From a virus, in the IMG/VR virus record IMGVR_UViG_3300037258_000395, positions 1 to 41,250 of that record: a stretch of 41,250 bases of DNA; one strand, given 5' to 3'. The translations under genes and the position numbers were made by a program. The notes beneath the pieces were generated by a model, which was given only the letters and a program-made list of their open reading frames with translations, did no database searches and was not told the origin of the DNA. Shown here piece after piece: positions 1-8,024 of this stretch. Every line of letters begins with the position of its first letter. Position 1 is the stretch's first letter.

Positions 1-127
1 TGGCATATTATTATTGCTATTTCAATGGGAATGGAATTGCTTTAAAGGTTTTTCCTGATGGAGATTTCATAAAAGAGATGTTGATATCTCAGGAAAAGTT
101 CTATCAGTATATGGTAACCCAAGAACC
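1..127. repeat. Left copy of 127-bp terminal redundancy
   Basis: Bases 1-127 are identical to 41124-41250. The exonuclease reading frame continues without a break when the two copies are merged. An exact length of 127 is a common maximum k-mer size in de Bruijn assembly, so this is most simply the overlap of a circular contig rather than a physical terminal repeat. Confidence 0.95.
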
Positions 128-440
128 ACCCCCGCTTACCGATCGAGACTACACAGTGTTGGAGGATAAAAAGTTCATCGATCTCTTGAATGAATATCAG
201 GAAATTAATGATGAACTCCACGTCAAAAAGCAAGCACAAGAGCATGTCAGAGATCAGTTAATCGAACTGGCTAAAGGCAAAAATACTAAAAGTTCTAATG
301 GAAGACTAACCAGATCGGTCTGCAAAGGTCAAGTCGATTATAAACTTGTCCCTGAACTCATCGGCGTGAATTTAGAACAATACAGAAAGCCTCCTTGTGA
401 AAAATGGCGTATAACTGTTATCAATAAAGACGGAGCCTAG
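1..440 (+). CDS. YqaJ/lambda-exonuclease-type recombinase nuclease, C-terminal part
   Basis: This is the 3' part of the gene that begins at 40715. Codons are in phase from base 3 and the stop is TAG at 438-440. Joined across the circle the protein is 282 aa. This segment covers the end of the nuclease fold and a C-terminal helical tail (QEINDELHVKKQAQEHV and onward). The catalytic residues lie in the other part. The gene is the last of the early plus-strand module and is followed by a rho-independent terminator at 476-504. An internal ATG at 78 is not the true start. Confidence 0.93.
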   Translation, partial: AYYYCYFNGNGIALKVFPDGDFIKEMLISQEKFYQYMVTQEPPPLTDRDYTVLEDKKFIDLLNEYQEINDELHVKKQAQEHVRDQLIELAKGKNTKSSNGRLTRSVCKGQVDYKLVPELIGVNLEQYRKPPCEKWRITVINKDGA

Positions 441-475
441 CGCTTCCTTTTTTTTACCATTCTAGTCCTTCTTGG

Positions 476-504
476 CCCCATCAGTTTTCTGGTGGGGTTT
501 TTTT
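476..504 (+). terminator. Rho-independent terminator after the recombination module
   Basis: A 9-bp stem (CCCCATCAG / CTGGTGGGG, one G-T wobble) closes a TTTT loop and is followed by seven T residues on the plus strand. It lies 36 bp past the exonuclease stop codon. The opposite strand has no T-tract after the stem, so it should stop only rightward transcription. The stem also encodes the last codons of the minus-strand gene ending at 481. Confidence 0.85.
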
Positions 505-831
505 ATGCTCAAGTTGTTTTTTCTTTCTTGGCCCATATGGACCTCTAGCTCCTGTTTTATTTACTCCCTCATTCTTTATGACCACATCAAAAATATCATC
601 TTGGAGTTCACGTAAGTTTAAACGCAAAGTCCGCATGTCCTCTTCTATATAACTGAGCCTATTTGAAATGTTTTCTAAATGCACAAGAAGAGATTCCCAT
701 TCATTTTCATGTATCTCGTCTCTTTTTTTCATAGCTTTGATCATAATTTTAAAGCTCCAAAGATCAATCAAAGCTTTCCCACACTGCCCGAAAGCCAAAA
801 AACCTAGACACCAAATCAGGGGATCGTTCAC
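481..831 (-). CDS. Hypothetical protein with N-terminal membrane segment and coiled coil
   Basis: 116 aa from a GTG start that overlaps the upstream stop codon (GTGA) and is preceded by GAGG. Residues 4-25 are hydrophobic (PLIWCLGFLAFGQCGKAL) and could be a single membrane segment. Residues about 40-85 are charged and heptad-like (LENISNRLSYIEEDMRTLR). The tail is basic and proline-rich. The layout resembles small phage membrane/coiled-coil proteins such as holin accessory or spanin-like proteins, but no family is recognised. Translation is probably coupled to the upstream 132-aa gene. Confidence 0.7.
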   Translation of the reverse strand: MNDPLIWCLGFLAFGQCGKALIDLWSFKIMIKAMKKRDEIHENEWESLLVHLENISNRLSYIEEDMRTLRLNLRELQDDIFDVVIKNEGVNKTGARGPYGPRKKKQLEHKKTPPEN

Positions 832-1226
832 ATAGCCTCGTAATCGTAAATTTTAAAGCGCTCAAGCTTACTGAATAATGGCATTTTCGATCTAGCCTCG
901 ATTTGAGCCTTCTCCAAATCTGGGAAGAAAAACTCCATTTGCGATTCTTCTTTTTTGAGCTGCTTCTTGACCCATTGTGTCTGATAGCACCATTTATCAT
1001 ACTCAACTCCATATTTCGTTAGAACATAGTCTAAAAACGATTCTTGTGCTTCATCAAGGTAATCCTTGCTAAAGTACCGGATAACGAATTCTAGAGCCTC
1101 CCATTCAGCGAAATCCCCTATTGCCTTGGAATAGTTGACTAGCGCACGAATTTTTTTCCAATTTTGCGCATGTTGAAAAGACTTCTCGTTATATGTTTTA
1201 ATTTTGCTTTCAAGATTATCTTGCAT
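828..1226 (-). CDS. Hypothetical protein, helical and charged
   Basis: 132 aa. I chose the ATG at 1226 because AGGAG lies just before it. An in-frame ATG at 1250 lacks a good ribosome site. The protein is rich in Trp, Tyr, Lys and Glu with no signal peptide or recognised motif. It is transcribed leftward, divergently from the replication initiator, and coupled to the 116-aa gene by a GTGA overlap. It may be an early protein because of its place beside the replication genes, but its function is unknown. Confidence 0.72.
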   Translation of the reverse strand: MQDNLESKIKTYNEKSFQHAQNWKKIRALVNYSKAIGDFAEWEALEFVIRYFSKDYLDEAQESFLDYVLTKYGVEYDKWCYQTQWVKKQLKKEESQMEFFFPDLEKAQIEARSKMPLFSKLERFKIYDYEAM

Positions 1227-1279
1227 AATGCTCCTGCGGTTTGTTCGCACTTAGTATCTTAGGCGAAAATTATTAATTG

Positions 1280-1302
1280 TTCAAGTCTAAAGTTCACTTG
1301 AA
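1280..1302. promoter_or_regulatory. Inverted repeat between divergent genes (candidate operator)
   Basis: TTCAAGT and ACTTGAA are separated by 9 bp, giving a 23-bp dyad. It lies in the 261-bp divergent gap between the leftward 132-aa gene and the rightward replication initiator. A binding site for one of the two phage HTH regulators is plausible. Its half-sites differ from the dyads at 36928 and 39651. Confidence 0.4.
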
Positions 1303-1382
1303 AACTGTAATGGACAAGATTTTGGTTGGTTGGTTAGGATGAACGCTATAAATGAGAAGGGAGGCCGGACAGCCCCCCCCAA

Positions 1383-1415
1383 AAGATGATTCAGTAGTGA
1401 TATGCTGATCATCTT
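1383..1415. other. Long hairpin in replication-gene leader
   Basis: AAGATGATTCAG and CTGATCATCTT pair over 11 bp with one bulged T around a 10-base loop. A run of eight C precedes it at 1373-1380. No T-tract follows on the plus strand. On the minus strand only TTTT then a G-run follows, so it is a poor terminator. It may be a leader RNA structure or part of a control region for the initiator gene. Confidence 0.5.
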
Positions 1416-1462
1416 ACGTTTCGGGATTATTTTCAAGCAACGAAAATTAAATCTTGTCACCC

Positions 1463-1484
1463 TTCTCCTAACAAAATAGGAGAA
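1463..1484 (+). promoter_or_regulatory. Hairpin that masks the ribosome binding site of the replication initiator
   Basis: TTCTCCTA (1463-1470) is a perfect 8-bp inverted repeat of TAGGAGAA (1477-1484) across the loop ACAAAA. The second arm contains the AGGAG ribosome binding site of the gene starting at 1488. Folding of the leader would hide the site. This suggests translational control of initiator level, by structure, temperature or a trans factor. Confidence 0.6.
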
Positions 1485-1487
1485 CCA

Positions 1488-2135
1488 ATGTTCAACAAAC
1501 CAAACTACACCCAGACCCCAAATGATTTTTTTGACGAAGTCGCTAAGACTTTGAAAGAAGGAGAGCTTCGCGTGATGCTCGTTATCATGCGCCAAACCTT
1601 TGGATGGGGCAATAAACAATGGGATCGAATCAGCCTTTCACAATTCGTGGAAAAAACAGGCATGGAAGAAAAATCTGTTTGCCGTTCGCTTCAAACCTTA
1701 ATCGCAAAAAAACTTGTCATAAAACATAAAGAAGGACCAATTGGTCGTGAAAAGGTGTGGTACAGTTTGGTGGTCGAAAATCCTAACGAATTTGAAATAC
1801 CCATAGACGATTCAAATAATTCTTACCCCTGTCCTAAAGACAGAGGGACCCCTGTCCTAAAGACAGACACAAAAGAAACTCTTACAAAAGAAAGAAATAC
1901 AAACGTTCCTAAGAACGTAGAAAAGAACGTTTGCATAAATGCTTCTCTGAAGGAAATAGGAGGATTAGATGATAAAGCCAAAGAATATGCCTCGATGTTT
2001 GCTACCGAACATGAGATTCAGGATACTTTAGAGGCTTGTCGCTATCAGGAGAAAAAGATTAAGATGAAAAATCCATCGAGTTATTTTATTGGAACTCTCA
2101 AAAAGAAAATATCTAACAGAAAAAACCTTAACTGA
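1488..2135 (+). CDS. Replication initiator, lambda O-like winged-helix protein
   Basis: 215 aa. The N-terminal ~95 residues match the phage replication protein O N-terminal domain: an opening with a conserved Asn-Asp-Phe/Phe, GELRVMLVIMRQTFGW, then SLSQFVEKTGMEEKSVCRSL as the recognition helix region. Such proteins bind iterons and recruit the host helicase loader or helicase. A low-complexity linker (about 105-150) follows, encoded by DNA with two exact direct repeats, as in lambda where the origin lies inside O. The C-terminal part (KIKMKNPSSYFIGTLKKK) resembles the end of other phage initiators. The start has AGGAG buried in a hairpin. No phage helicase or polymerase is present, so replication must use the host machinery. 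Confidence 0.85.
   Translation: MFNKPNYTQTPNDFFDEVAKTLKEGELRVMLVIMRQTFGWGNKQWDRISLSQFVEKTGMEEKSVCRSLQTLIAKKLVIKHKEGPIGREKVWYSLVVENPNEFEIPIDDSNNSYPCPKDRGTPVLKTDTKETLTKERNTNVPKNVEKNVCINASLKEIGGLDDKAKEYASMFATEHEIQDTLEACRYQEKKIKMKNPSSYFIGTLKKKISNRKNLN
1825..1867. repeat. Two 20-bp direct repeats inside the initiator gene (candidate origin iterons)
   Basis: ACCCCTGTCCTAAAGACAGA occurs at 1825-1844 and exactly again at 1848-1867, a 23-bp period. Each copy holds an internal dyad CTGTC-CTAAA-GACAG. A strongly A-rich stretch follows at 1868-1930, including a further AAGAACGT repeat. Position inside the linker-coding part of an O-like gene is where lambdoid origins lie. Confidence 0.65.
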
Positions 2136-2161
2136 GCTATGCACATGTATCAGAGGCCCCA

Positions 2162-2476
2162 ATGTCCGAAAACTCCGATCTCGAAGAATTTTCTCGTACG
2201 TGTTTCGAAGATGAAGCGGATATGCTTGAATTCGCATACGAAAAGATTGAGAATAGCATCTTCATATGGGCGTTGTGGTGCAAAGTTTTTGCTCCCGAAA
2301 TGGCTGATGAGGTATCAAGGAAGTTGGCCATTGAATTTGTAGAAGATATTCATAAGCAAATTGCTCCAAGGATTTTGATTCATACTGAAGAAGAAGAGCA
2401 GATCAATGTTTTAAAGGCTTCGATTAGGAAATATCGAGAACGTTCAGAGCTAGATGGCTTAGATAAGCCAATATGA
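2162..2476 (+). CDS. Hypothetical acidic protein
   Basis: 104 aa, preceded by AGAGG. It is acidic and probably mostly helical, with a hydrophobic Trp-rich core (SIFIWALWCKVFAPEM). No family is recognised. It lies 26 bp downstream of the O-like initiator in the same orientation. In lambdoid phages that place often holds a helicase loader, but this protein is too small and has no Walker motif. It ends 30 bp before the convergent end of the fibre gene cluster. Confidence 0.65.
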   Translation: MSENSDLEEFSRTCFEDEADMLEFAYEKIENSIFIWALWCKVFAPEMADEVSRKLAIEFVEDIHKQIAPRILIHTEEEEQINVLKASIRKYRERSELDGLDKPI

Positions 2477-2506
2477 AGCCGATTGGCATAAAAATTAAAA
2501 TGTTCA

Positions 2507-4420
2507 TCATGAGATATATTCTAAGATTGTGATTATTCCAGAAGATCCATTACCACCTGCTAATGCTCCTCCTCCTAGTCCTTGATCAGCTCCATTTCCT
2601 CCCGCTCCAAATCCTAATGCATTAGATCCAGCACCAAATCCTGGAACTTCTAATCCTCCAGATCCAAGTTGAGAACTCGCACCCGTTCCTCCGAAAGCGA
2701 CTATAGCAGTAGCTCCAGCTAAACCATTTAATCCTGGACTTCCCGGAGTTCTATAATTTCCTCCAGCTCCGCCAGTTCCTCCAGCACCTCCTCCTCCTAT
2801 AAAAGATCCTGCAGTACTTAAAGGGCTTGCAAGACCACCTGAACCACCAAAAGAAGAAATGAGAGCTCCTAAACTTGAATTACCACCATTATTTCCATTA
2901 GCACCAGAAACACCCGTTCCTCCAGTTCCAATCGTTACAGCCTGTGAAGCTCCAATAGTTGCAGCATTAAAAATTCCTACAGAATATTCCCCACTCCCCC
3001 CGCCCCCACCAGCAGAAAATTGATTTGCTCCAGTTGCTACAGCACCTCCACCAGCTCCTCCAGCACCCACAGATGTAACTTGGCAATAAACCATATTTGC
3101 CGTTGGAGTATAGGTTCCAGAAGAAGTAAAAACTTGATTCGAAATTTTAGTTATTGGTGGTCCAGTTCCAGTAGTGGCAATCGTTACGGTACTACCTGCT
3201 CCAGATGTTGAAATCCCTGTACCACCTCGGATCATAATTATTCCAGCGGAAGGAGTAGCTGTTCCAGCATCTTCTTGGAATGTCAAAGCAGAAGATGATG
3301 TATTTGTAATTGTAACGGTATTTCCTGCGCCCGATGTAGAGATTCCAGTTCCACCAACAATCTTAAGTTTTCCTAATGCTGGAACGGCAGATCCCGCATC
3401 TTCATCATATTCTGTTGCTACATCGCCGGCGGTTGCAATAGTTATCGTCGATCCAGCTCCTGAAGTAGCAATTCCAGTTCCACCTTTGACATTAAGATTA
3501 TTTCCAGATGGCGCAGCAGTACCCGTATCTTCAGTATAAAGAGTAGCTAAAGTAGATCCGGGGGTTATTGTTACAGTTGCTCCAGCCCCAGATGTTAAAA
3601 TCCCAGATGCGCCAAGTATGTTGAGGTTATTTCCTGTAGGGGTAGCTGTTCCACTATTTTCTGTATATGTCGTGGCTATGCTTGGACCGGGTATAATCGT
3701 TATGGTCGATCCCGCTCCAGAAGTTAAAATGCCCGAGGCTCCTAAAACGTTTAAATTATGACCAGAAGGAGCCGCTGTTCCTGAATTTTCTGTATAAAGT
3801 GTAGCGACGGTGCCTGTAGTTGAAACAGTTACTGTCGAACCTGCTCCAGAAGTAGAGATTCCTGTCCCCCCAAAAACATTAAGATTATTTGCAGAGGGTA
3901 TGGCAGATCCAGCATCTTCTGTAAATTGAAGAGGAACCGAGGACATTGAATTGATCGTAATCGTATTGCCAGATCCTACAGTATTAACACCTGACCCACC
4001 GATAATGTTTAAAACGCCTCCAGATGGTATGGCAGTTCCACTGTCTTCAACATAAGATGTAGCAACAGTCCCATTTTGAGAAATGGTTAAGGTATTTGTT
4101 CCTGCATTACCAGCAATAGAAAGAGTTCCAGATCCTAGAAGGTTAATATTATTTGAACCATCTGGACCAACTGGCCCTCCAGAATTTCCTGTAATATCGA
4201 GAATCCCAGTCGCATTAATAGCAGCTTGAATCCAAGTTCCAGAAGTTGCAGTCTTATCGACCATGAACCAAACAGATTTGTTCATGAAGTTAATCCAAGT
4301 TACACCAATGTGAAAATTACGAAAATCATTAGATGTAGGATTGCGCGTATCTTCCCAAGTTCCCCCTGGGAAAGCATTAGTTGCAGGATAAGTAAGAGTG
4401 CTAAGATTGATATATGGCAT
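2507..4420 (-). CDS. Tail fibre/adhesin with seven tandem 43-aa repeats and Gly-rich tip
   Basis: 637 aa. Residues 1-70 form a Trp-rich head domain (GGTWEDTRNP, VTWINFMNKSVWFM) unlike the MSQ(A/S)GVL start of its two neighbours. Residues about 75-115 are a TGNSGGPVGPDG..NINLLG module found in all three fibres. Residues about 120-420 are seven repeats of 43 aa (pattern Y.E.SGTA.PSG.NLN..GG.GI.TSGAGST.TI). After the motif VFTSSGTYTPTANMVYCQV comes a Gly/Ala-rich C-terminus of some 190 residues ending in ITILEYIS. Gly-rich tips of this type are receptor-contact domains in phage fibres. Beta-rich trimer formation is likely. It is the last gene of the late fibre cluster. Confidence 0.88.
   Translation of the reverse strand: MPYINLSTLTYPATNAFPGGTWEDTRNPTSNDFRNFHIGVTWINFMNKSVWFMVDKTATSGTWIQAAINATGILDITGNSGGPVGPDGSNNINLLGSGTLSIAGNAGTNTLTISQNGTVATSYVEDSGTAIPSGGVLNIIGGSGVNTVGSGNTITINSMSSVPLQFTEDAGSAIPSANNLNVFGGTGISTSGAGSTVTVSTTGTVATLYTENSGTAAPSGHNLNVLGASGILTSGAGSTITIIPGPSIATTYTENSGTATPTGNNLNILGASGILTSGAGATVTITPGSTLATLYTEDTGTAAPSGNNLNVKGGTGIATSGAGSTITIATAGDVATEYDEDAGSAVPALGKLKIVGGTGISTSGAGNTVTITNTSSSALTFQEDAGTATPSAGIIMIRGGTGISTSGAGSTVTIATTGTGPPITKISNQVFTSSGTYTPTANMVYCQVTSVGAGGAGGGAVATGANQFSAGGGGGSGEYSVGIFNAATIGASQAVTIGTGGTGVSGANGNNGGNSSLGALISSFGGSGGLASPLSTAGSFIGGGGAGGTGGAGGNYRTPGSPGLNGLAGATAIVAFGGTGASSQLGSGGLEVPGFGAGSNALGFGAGGNGADQGLGGGALAGGNGSSGIITILEYIS
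3161..4063 (-). repeat. Seven tandem 129-bp (43-codon) repeats in fibre gene
   Basis: The encoded unit is 43 aa with invariant GTA.PSG, NLN and TSGAG(S/N)T positions. Copies have drifted at DNA level but keep exact length in at least the middle ones. Unit count probably sets shaft length. Similar single or partial units occur in the genes at 4438-6354 and 6549-8024, so homologous exchange among the three genes is possible. Confidence 0.75.
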
Positions 4421-4437
4421 AATTATTCCTCACGCGA

Positions 4438-6354
4438 TTATATATATTCCGTTATTATGACAATTCCAGCGGCTCCAACTGCTCCTACATTAGCACTCTG
4501 AGAAATACCACTTCTTGCTCCTGAACCACCACCACCATAGACTTGACCAGGATTTCCCGAATTTGTTCCTCCAGCTGCTGACGCTGTTGAAGTTCCACCG
4601 TATCCTTTTAAAGAATTACCTCCACCGCCTCCTACATCAATAACACCTAACTGGCCCCATCCATATGTTCCTTGTTGTCCAGGAACGGCATAGGTAGCTC
4701 CTGTTCCTCCTGTTCCTCCAATTCCCCCAGTTGCCGTGCCAGTAGCTACTATTGTCCCAGAAGTCCCTCCTCCAGTTCCACCAATTGCTGAAATTAATGT
4801 TGCCCCAACAGAAGTCGTACCGCCAGTATTCCCAGTGCCAGCACTTACAGCCGTTCCCCCTGCGCCAATAGTTACGGCTTTACTCGCTCCGATTGTAGCA
4901 GCGCTAAAGATAGCTGTTGTATATTCACCTCCACCTCCACCGCCTCCTACAGCATTTTGTACAGATGAAGTGATATCTGTTCCACCTCCTGCTCCACCAC
5001 CTCCCACACATTCAATTTGGCAATAAAGCATTCCGGTTGTAGGGGTATAGGTTCCGGTTGAGGTAAATACTTGAATGACAACTGAAAAGGTGGCAGCTGC
5101 CGGAGCCTGAAAACTTGGCAATGCTGATGAACCATTTGACGTTAAAATATATCCAGAAGTAGATAATCCAGTCGAAGCTACCTGTAAAGCACCTGTTGCG
5201 GTTGTTCCGGCACATACTGGAGCATAAGCGGTTGTCATCGTTACAACACCAGTTCCACCACCTGCTACGACAGCAGTGGTAAATGAAGGATCAGAACTAG
5301 CTCCATTTGATACTAATGGAATGCCTGAAGTCGCTGATGGCGCGACTTTAGTAATAGTTGCAGTGCCAGCTCCAATAAGAACATTATGATTTGTTAAACC
5401 TGTAAGTTGTACAGTTTCTGTATTAGCCGTTCCGGCAACTGTGATACTTCCAGTGCCTACGATGTTGAAATTTCCGGCAGAAGGTGATTCGGCTCCTCCA
5501 GAATTTCCTGTAATTGTCTTAATCGTTGTGCTTCCACCAGCGACTTGTAAAGAAAGAGTGTTAGCCCCTGTTGTGAATGAAATTGAACTATCTGATGATG
5601 TTAATGTTGCAAAAGCCGGATCGGCAGTTGTTGCACCAATCAGAACCTGACCGTTACTTCCAACTGCTAGTTGCGTTAAAGATGCTGTGCCAGCGCCTAC
5701 TTGGACCGCGTGATTAGTTAAGCCAGTAAGTTGTGTTGTGAGTGTGCTTCCTGATCCTGCTATCGTAATGCTTCCGGTCCCAAGTGTATTTATATTCCCT
5801 GCTGTCGGATTTAATGCCCCTCCGGTATTTCCTGTGAGTGTCTCAAGAACATGTGTTCCAGCCGCTACATCTAAATTTATACTGCCTGCGCCATTAGTGA
5901 CTGTGATTGTGCCACCAGTGGAAGTAATAACGCCTAAAACAGGATCAGCACCTGTTGATCCAATAGGAATTTGTCCATTTATCGCAGCTCCTAAAGGAAC
6001 TAAAGCAGCATTTGTTCCTTCAAAGAGAGCTAAACTATGAGCGGTTTGTGTGCCTAATTTTGCAGCGAGAGCTGAAGCAGTTATGGCATTTGCCGAATCG
6101 GTCCCAGCTATTGCTTGAGCATTAGTTGCTAATGTTATGCTTCCTTCTTGAGTTGTAGTAGATTGAAGAGAGACAATTGTAAGAGTATTTGTTCCAGGAT
6201 TTCCAATAACATTGATACCTGTGCTATTGTTTCCTAATATATTTATATTGAAAGAGCCATCAGGTGGGACTGCTCCTCCGGTATTGCCTGTCAGGGTCTC
6301 AATTGTCGATCCACCCCCGCTCGTTATGACTGTTAAAACACCTGATTGTGACAT
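4438..6354 (-). CDS. Tail fibre/adhesin, second paralogue, Gly-rich tip
   Basis: 638 aa starting MSQSGVL, a start shared with the 491-aa paralogue. The TGNTGGAVPPDG..NINILG module appears at the N-terminus and recurs twice (about residues 170 and 290). Longer repeats follow of the form GLTNHAVQVGAGTAS..VGSNGQVLIGATTADPAF. The C-terminal ~190 residues are Gly-rich after VFTSTGTYTPTTGMLYCQIE and end in IVIITEYI, matching the other fibre tip. The start codon overlaps the stop of the 62-aa gene (TAATG). It is most likely a receptor-binding fibre. No chaperone domain or hydrolase is visible. Confidence 0.87.
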   Translation of the reverse strand: MSQSGVLTVITSGGGSTIETLTGNTGGAVPPDGSFNINILGNNSTGINVIGNPGTNTLTIVSLQSTTTQEGSITLATNAQAIAGTDSANAITASALAAKLGTQTAHSLALFEGTNAALVPLGAAINGQIPIGSTGADPVLGVITSTGGTITVTNGAGSINLDVAAGTHVLETLTGNTGGALNPTAGNINTLGTGSITIAGSGSTLTTQLTGLTNHAVQVGAGTASLTQLAVGSNGQVLIGATTADPAFATLTSSDSSISFTTGANTLSLQVAGGSTTIKTITGNSGGAESPSAGNFNIVGTGSITVAGTANTETVQLTGLTNHNVLIGAGTATITKVAPSATSGIPLVSNGASSDPSFTTAVVAGGGTGVVTMTTAYAPVCAGTTATGALQVASTGLSTSGYILTSNGSSALPSFQAPAAATFSVVIQVFTSTGTYTPTTGMLYCQIECVGGGGAGGGTDITSSVQNAVGGGGGGGEYTTAIFSAATIGASKAVTIGAGGTAVSAGTGNTGGTTSVGATLISAIGGTGGGTSGTIVATGTATGGIGGTGGTGATYAVPGQQGTYGWGQLGVIDVGGGGGNSLKGYGGTSTASAAGGTNSGNPGQVYGGGGSGARSGISQSANVGAVGAAGIVIITEYI

Positions 6355-6542
6355 TAATCTTCAACCGAGCTATTGGGATTGGTGAAAGTTCCGTCTTGAG
6401 GATTATAGATCCAATTTATTTCAGCATCTTCGCTCAGGATTACATATGTATTTGCAGGAGGTTTCCATGGATCAACTCCATTCCAGATTATGACATTAAC
6501 AACTATATTTGTGTTTTGATCGATTACGCCCCATCTATTCAT
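6354..6542 (-). CDS. Small conserved-looking tail-associated protein
   Basis: 62 aa, rich in Trp, Asn and Pro (RWGVIDQNTNIVVNVIIWNG; WIYNPQDGTFTNP). Short proteins with VVNVI.W.G and a GWIYNPQDGTF ending occur beside fibre genes in many tailed phages, often as fibre accessory or assembly proteins. It lies between two fibre paralogues, 6 bp after one and TAATG-coupled to the next. Function is inferred only from position and style. Confidence 0.7.
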   Translation of the reverse strand: MNRWGVIDQNTNIVVNVIIWNGVDPWKPPANTYVILSEDAEINWIYNPQDGTFTNPNSSVED

Positions 6543-6548
6543 ATAACC

Positions 6549-8024
6549 TCAAAATTGTTCATAGATCCAAATTTCTCCACGGGCTCCATTTCCACCAGCA
6601 CCTGAGTTGAAACCAGTTACAGCAGCACCACCGCCCCCACCACCAGCTCCAGGAGTTCCACCGTTTCCACCGGAACCGGCTGTACCTGCAGCATTAGCCG
6701 CTCCGCCTCCGCCCCCAGTTGCAGCTATCCACATCCCGCCTGATGTAACTGAAACCATGTCGTTTCCATTACTACCACCTTGGCCAGCACCAACAGTTCC
6801 AGCGGCGCCCCCAGCGATGATCACGGTTCCTGCACGATTGGTAATTTGACCGCCTCTGCCACCATTTCTTTGGTTGTTAGAAGCATCTGATCCCCCACCC
6901 CCACCCCCACCAGTTGGGATAATTGATGAGAAAGCAAATGTTGTAAGGTTGTCTGATCCGTTTGCAGCTGTACCTGCAGTCGCGCTAGCTCCGCCGTTCA
7001 TTGGAATAGCTTGAGAGCCCGTTAATAATTGCAATTGGTTTACTGGAATCGCTCCTGCGCCACTACCACCCCCGCCACCCGAACCAAAAATGTTTCCTGA
7101 AGTGACAGTAACAACTAAATTCCCAAAAGATGTAGCACCAGGAGGATTACCATTGATTCCGTTGTTGGTTGCAGTTCCAGGCGATGCACCGCCGCCGCCT
7201 CCAGCTCCAACAGTTACTGTTTCTGTAGCTCCGATAAATGAACCATCGCATTCGGTATATATAACCCCAGAAGATGCGCCTCCACCACCACCAAAATAGG
7301 CGTTTGATGCAACACCGACTCTTCCACTACCACCCCCACCTCCGCCTCCCCAAATAACAATAAGTGCTGAAACGGTTCTTGCGTCTTTAGTGAATGTTCC
7401 AGAAGATGTGAATTTTGTTAATTTTGTTCCTTCATTAAGAAGAGTTCCAGATGTAGGAAGAGTTACATTTGTCGGGCCTGTTGAGGTAAAAGTGATTGAG
7501 TTCGCTCCAGATGTTACAAGGTTACCAGCTAACGTGATCGTATTAGAATTAGCTACGCCTGTTCCACCATTGGCAGCAGCTAAAACACCACCTAGAGTAA
7601 GTGTGCTACCTGAACCTGTAAAAGTGAGTCCTGTAGTTGAGCCTGTAACTGTAACTGTAGAGCCAGTTGCTGATCCGCTATTGCCGTCAAGGGTTGTGAT
7701 CCCTGAACTACTAGTCGCTGTAATTGTTATTGTATTTCCAGCACCTGAAGTAGAGATTCCAGTGCCACCAGAAACATTTAAGACTCCTGCAGAAGGAACA
7801 GCAGTTCCTGCACCCGTTACATACGAAGTGGCAACAGTGCCATTTTGAGAAATGGTTAAGGTATTTGTTCCGGGGTTTCCTGTGACAGTAATGGTTCCAG
7901 ATCCCAATAAATTAATATTGTTGGCACCATCAGCACCAACAGCACCACCGGAATTACCAGTGATATCAAGAATTCCTGAACCACCGCCTCCAGATCCTCC
8001 AGATAATACTCCCGCTTGAGACAT
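6549..8024 (-). CDS. Tail fibre/adhesin, third paralogue, very Gly-rich tip
   Basis: 491 aa from the ATG at 8024, which gives MSQAGVLSGGSG, the same N-terminal start as the 638-aa fibre and coupled by TAATG to the gene upstream. A longer in-frame start at 8060 would lie inside that gene and is rejected. Modules: Gly-Ser linker, TGNSGGAVGADG..NINLLG, one 43-aa type repeat (GTAVPSAGVLNVSGGTGIS), then FTSSGTFTKDARTVSALIVIWGG and some 240 residues of Gly-rich sequence ending in GEIWIYEQF. The Gly runs are coded as C-runs on the plus strand. A receptor-binding role is likely. Confidence 0.87.
   Translation of the reverse strand: MSQAGVLSGGSGGGGSGILDITGNSGGAVGADGANNINLLGSGTITVTGNPGTNTLTISQNGTVATSYVTGAGTAVPSAGVLNVSGGTGISTSGAGNTITITATSSSGITTLDGNSGSATGSTVTVTGSTTGLTFTGSGSTLTLGGVLAAANGGTGVANSNTITLAGNLVTSGANSITFTSTGPTNVTLPTSGTLLNEGTKLTKFTSSGTFTKDARTVSALIVIWGGGGGGGSGRVGVASNAYFGGGGGASSGVIYTECDGSFIGATETVTVGAGGGGGASPGTATNNGINGNPPGATSFGNLVVTVTSGNIFGSGGGGGSGAGAIPVNQLQLLTGSQAIPMNGGASATAGTAANGSDNLTTFAFSSIIPTGGGGGGGSDASNNQRNGGRGGQITNRAGTVIIAGGAAGTVGAGQGGSNGNDMVSVTSGGMWIAATGGGGGAANAAGTAGSGGNGGTPGAGGGGGGAAVTGFNSGAGGNGARGEIWIYEQF

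Noticed and set aside
1-127. 127-bp terminal direct repeat as a physical phage terminus (T7-like)
   Set aside because: The length equals a common assembler k-mer and the repeat cuts through the middle of the exonuclease gene. T7-like repeats normally lie outside essential genes.
2162-2476. Helicase loader (lambda P-like) downstream of O
   Set aside because: The position fits, but 104 aa is too short and no AAA+ or DnaB-binding motif can be seen.
3161-4063. CRISPR-like array
   Set aside because: The 129-bp period is continuous coding repeat without distinct spacers. No array with short palindromic repeats exists elsewhere in the window.
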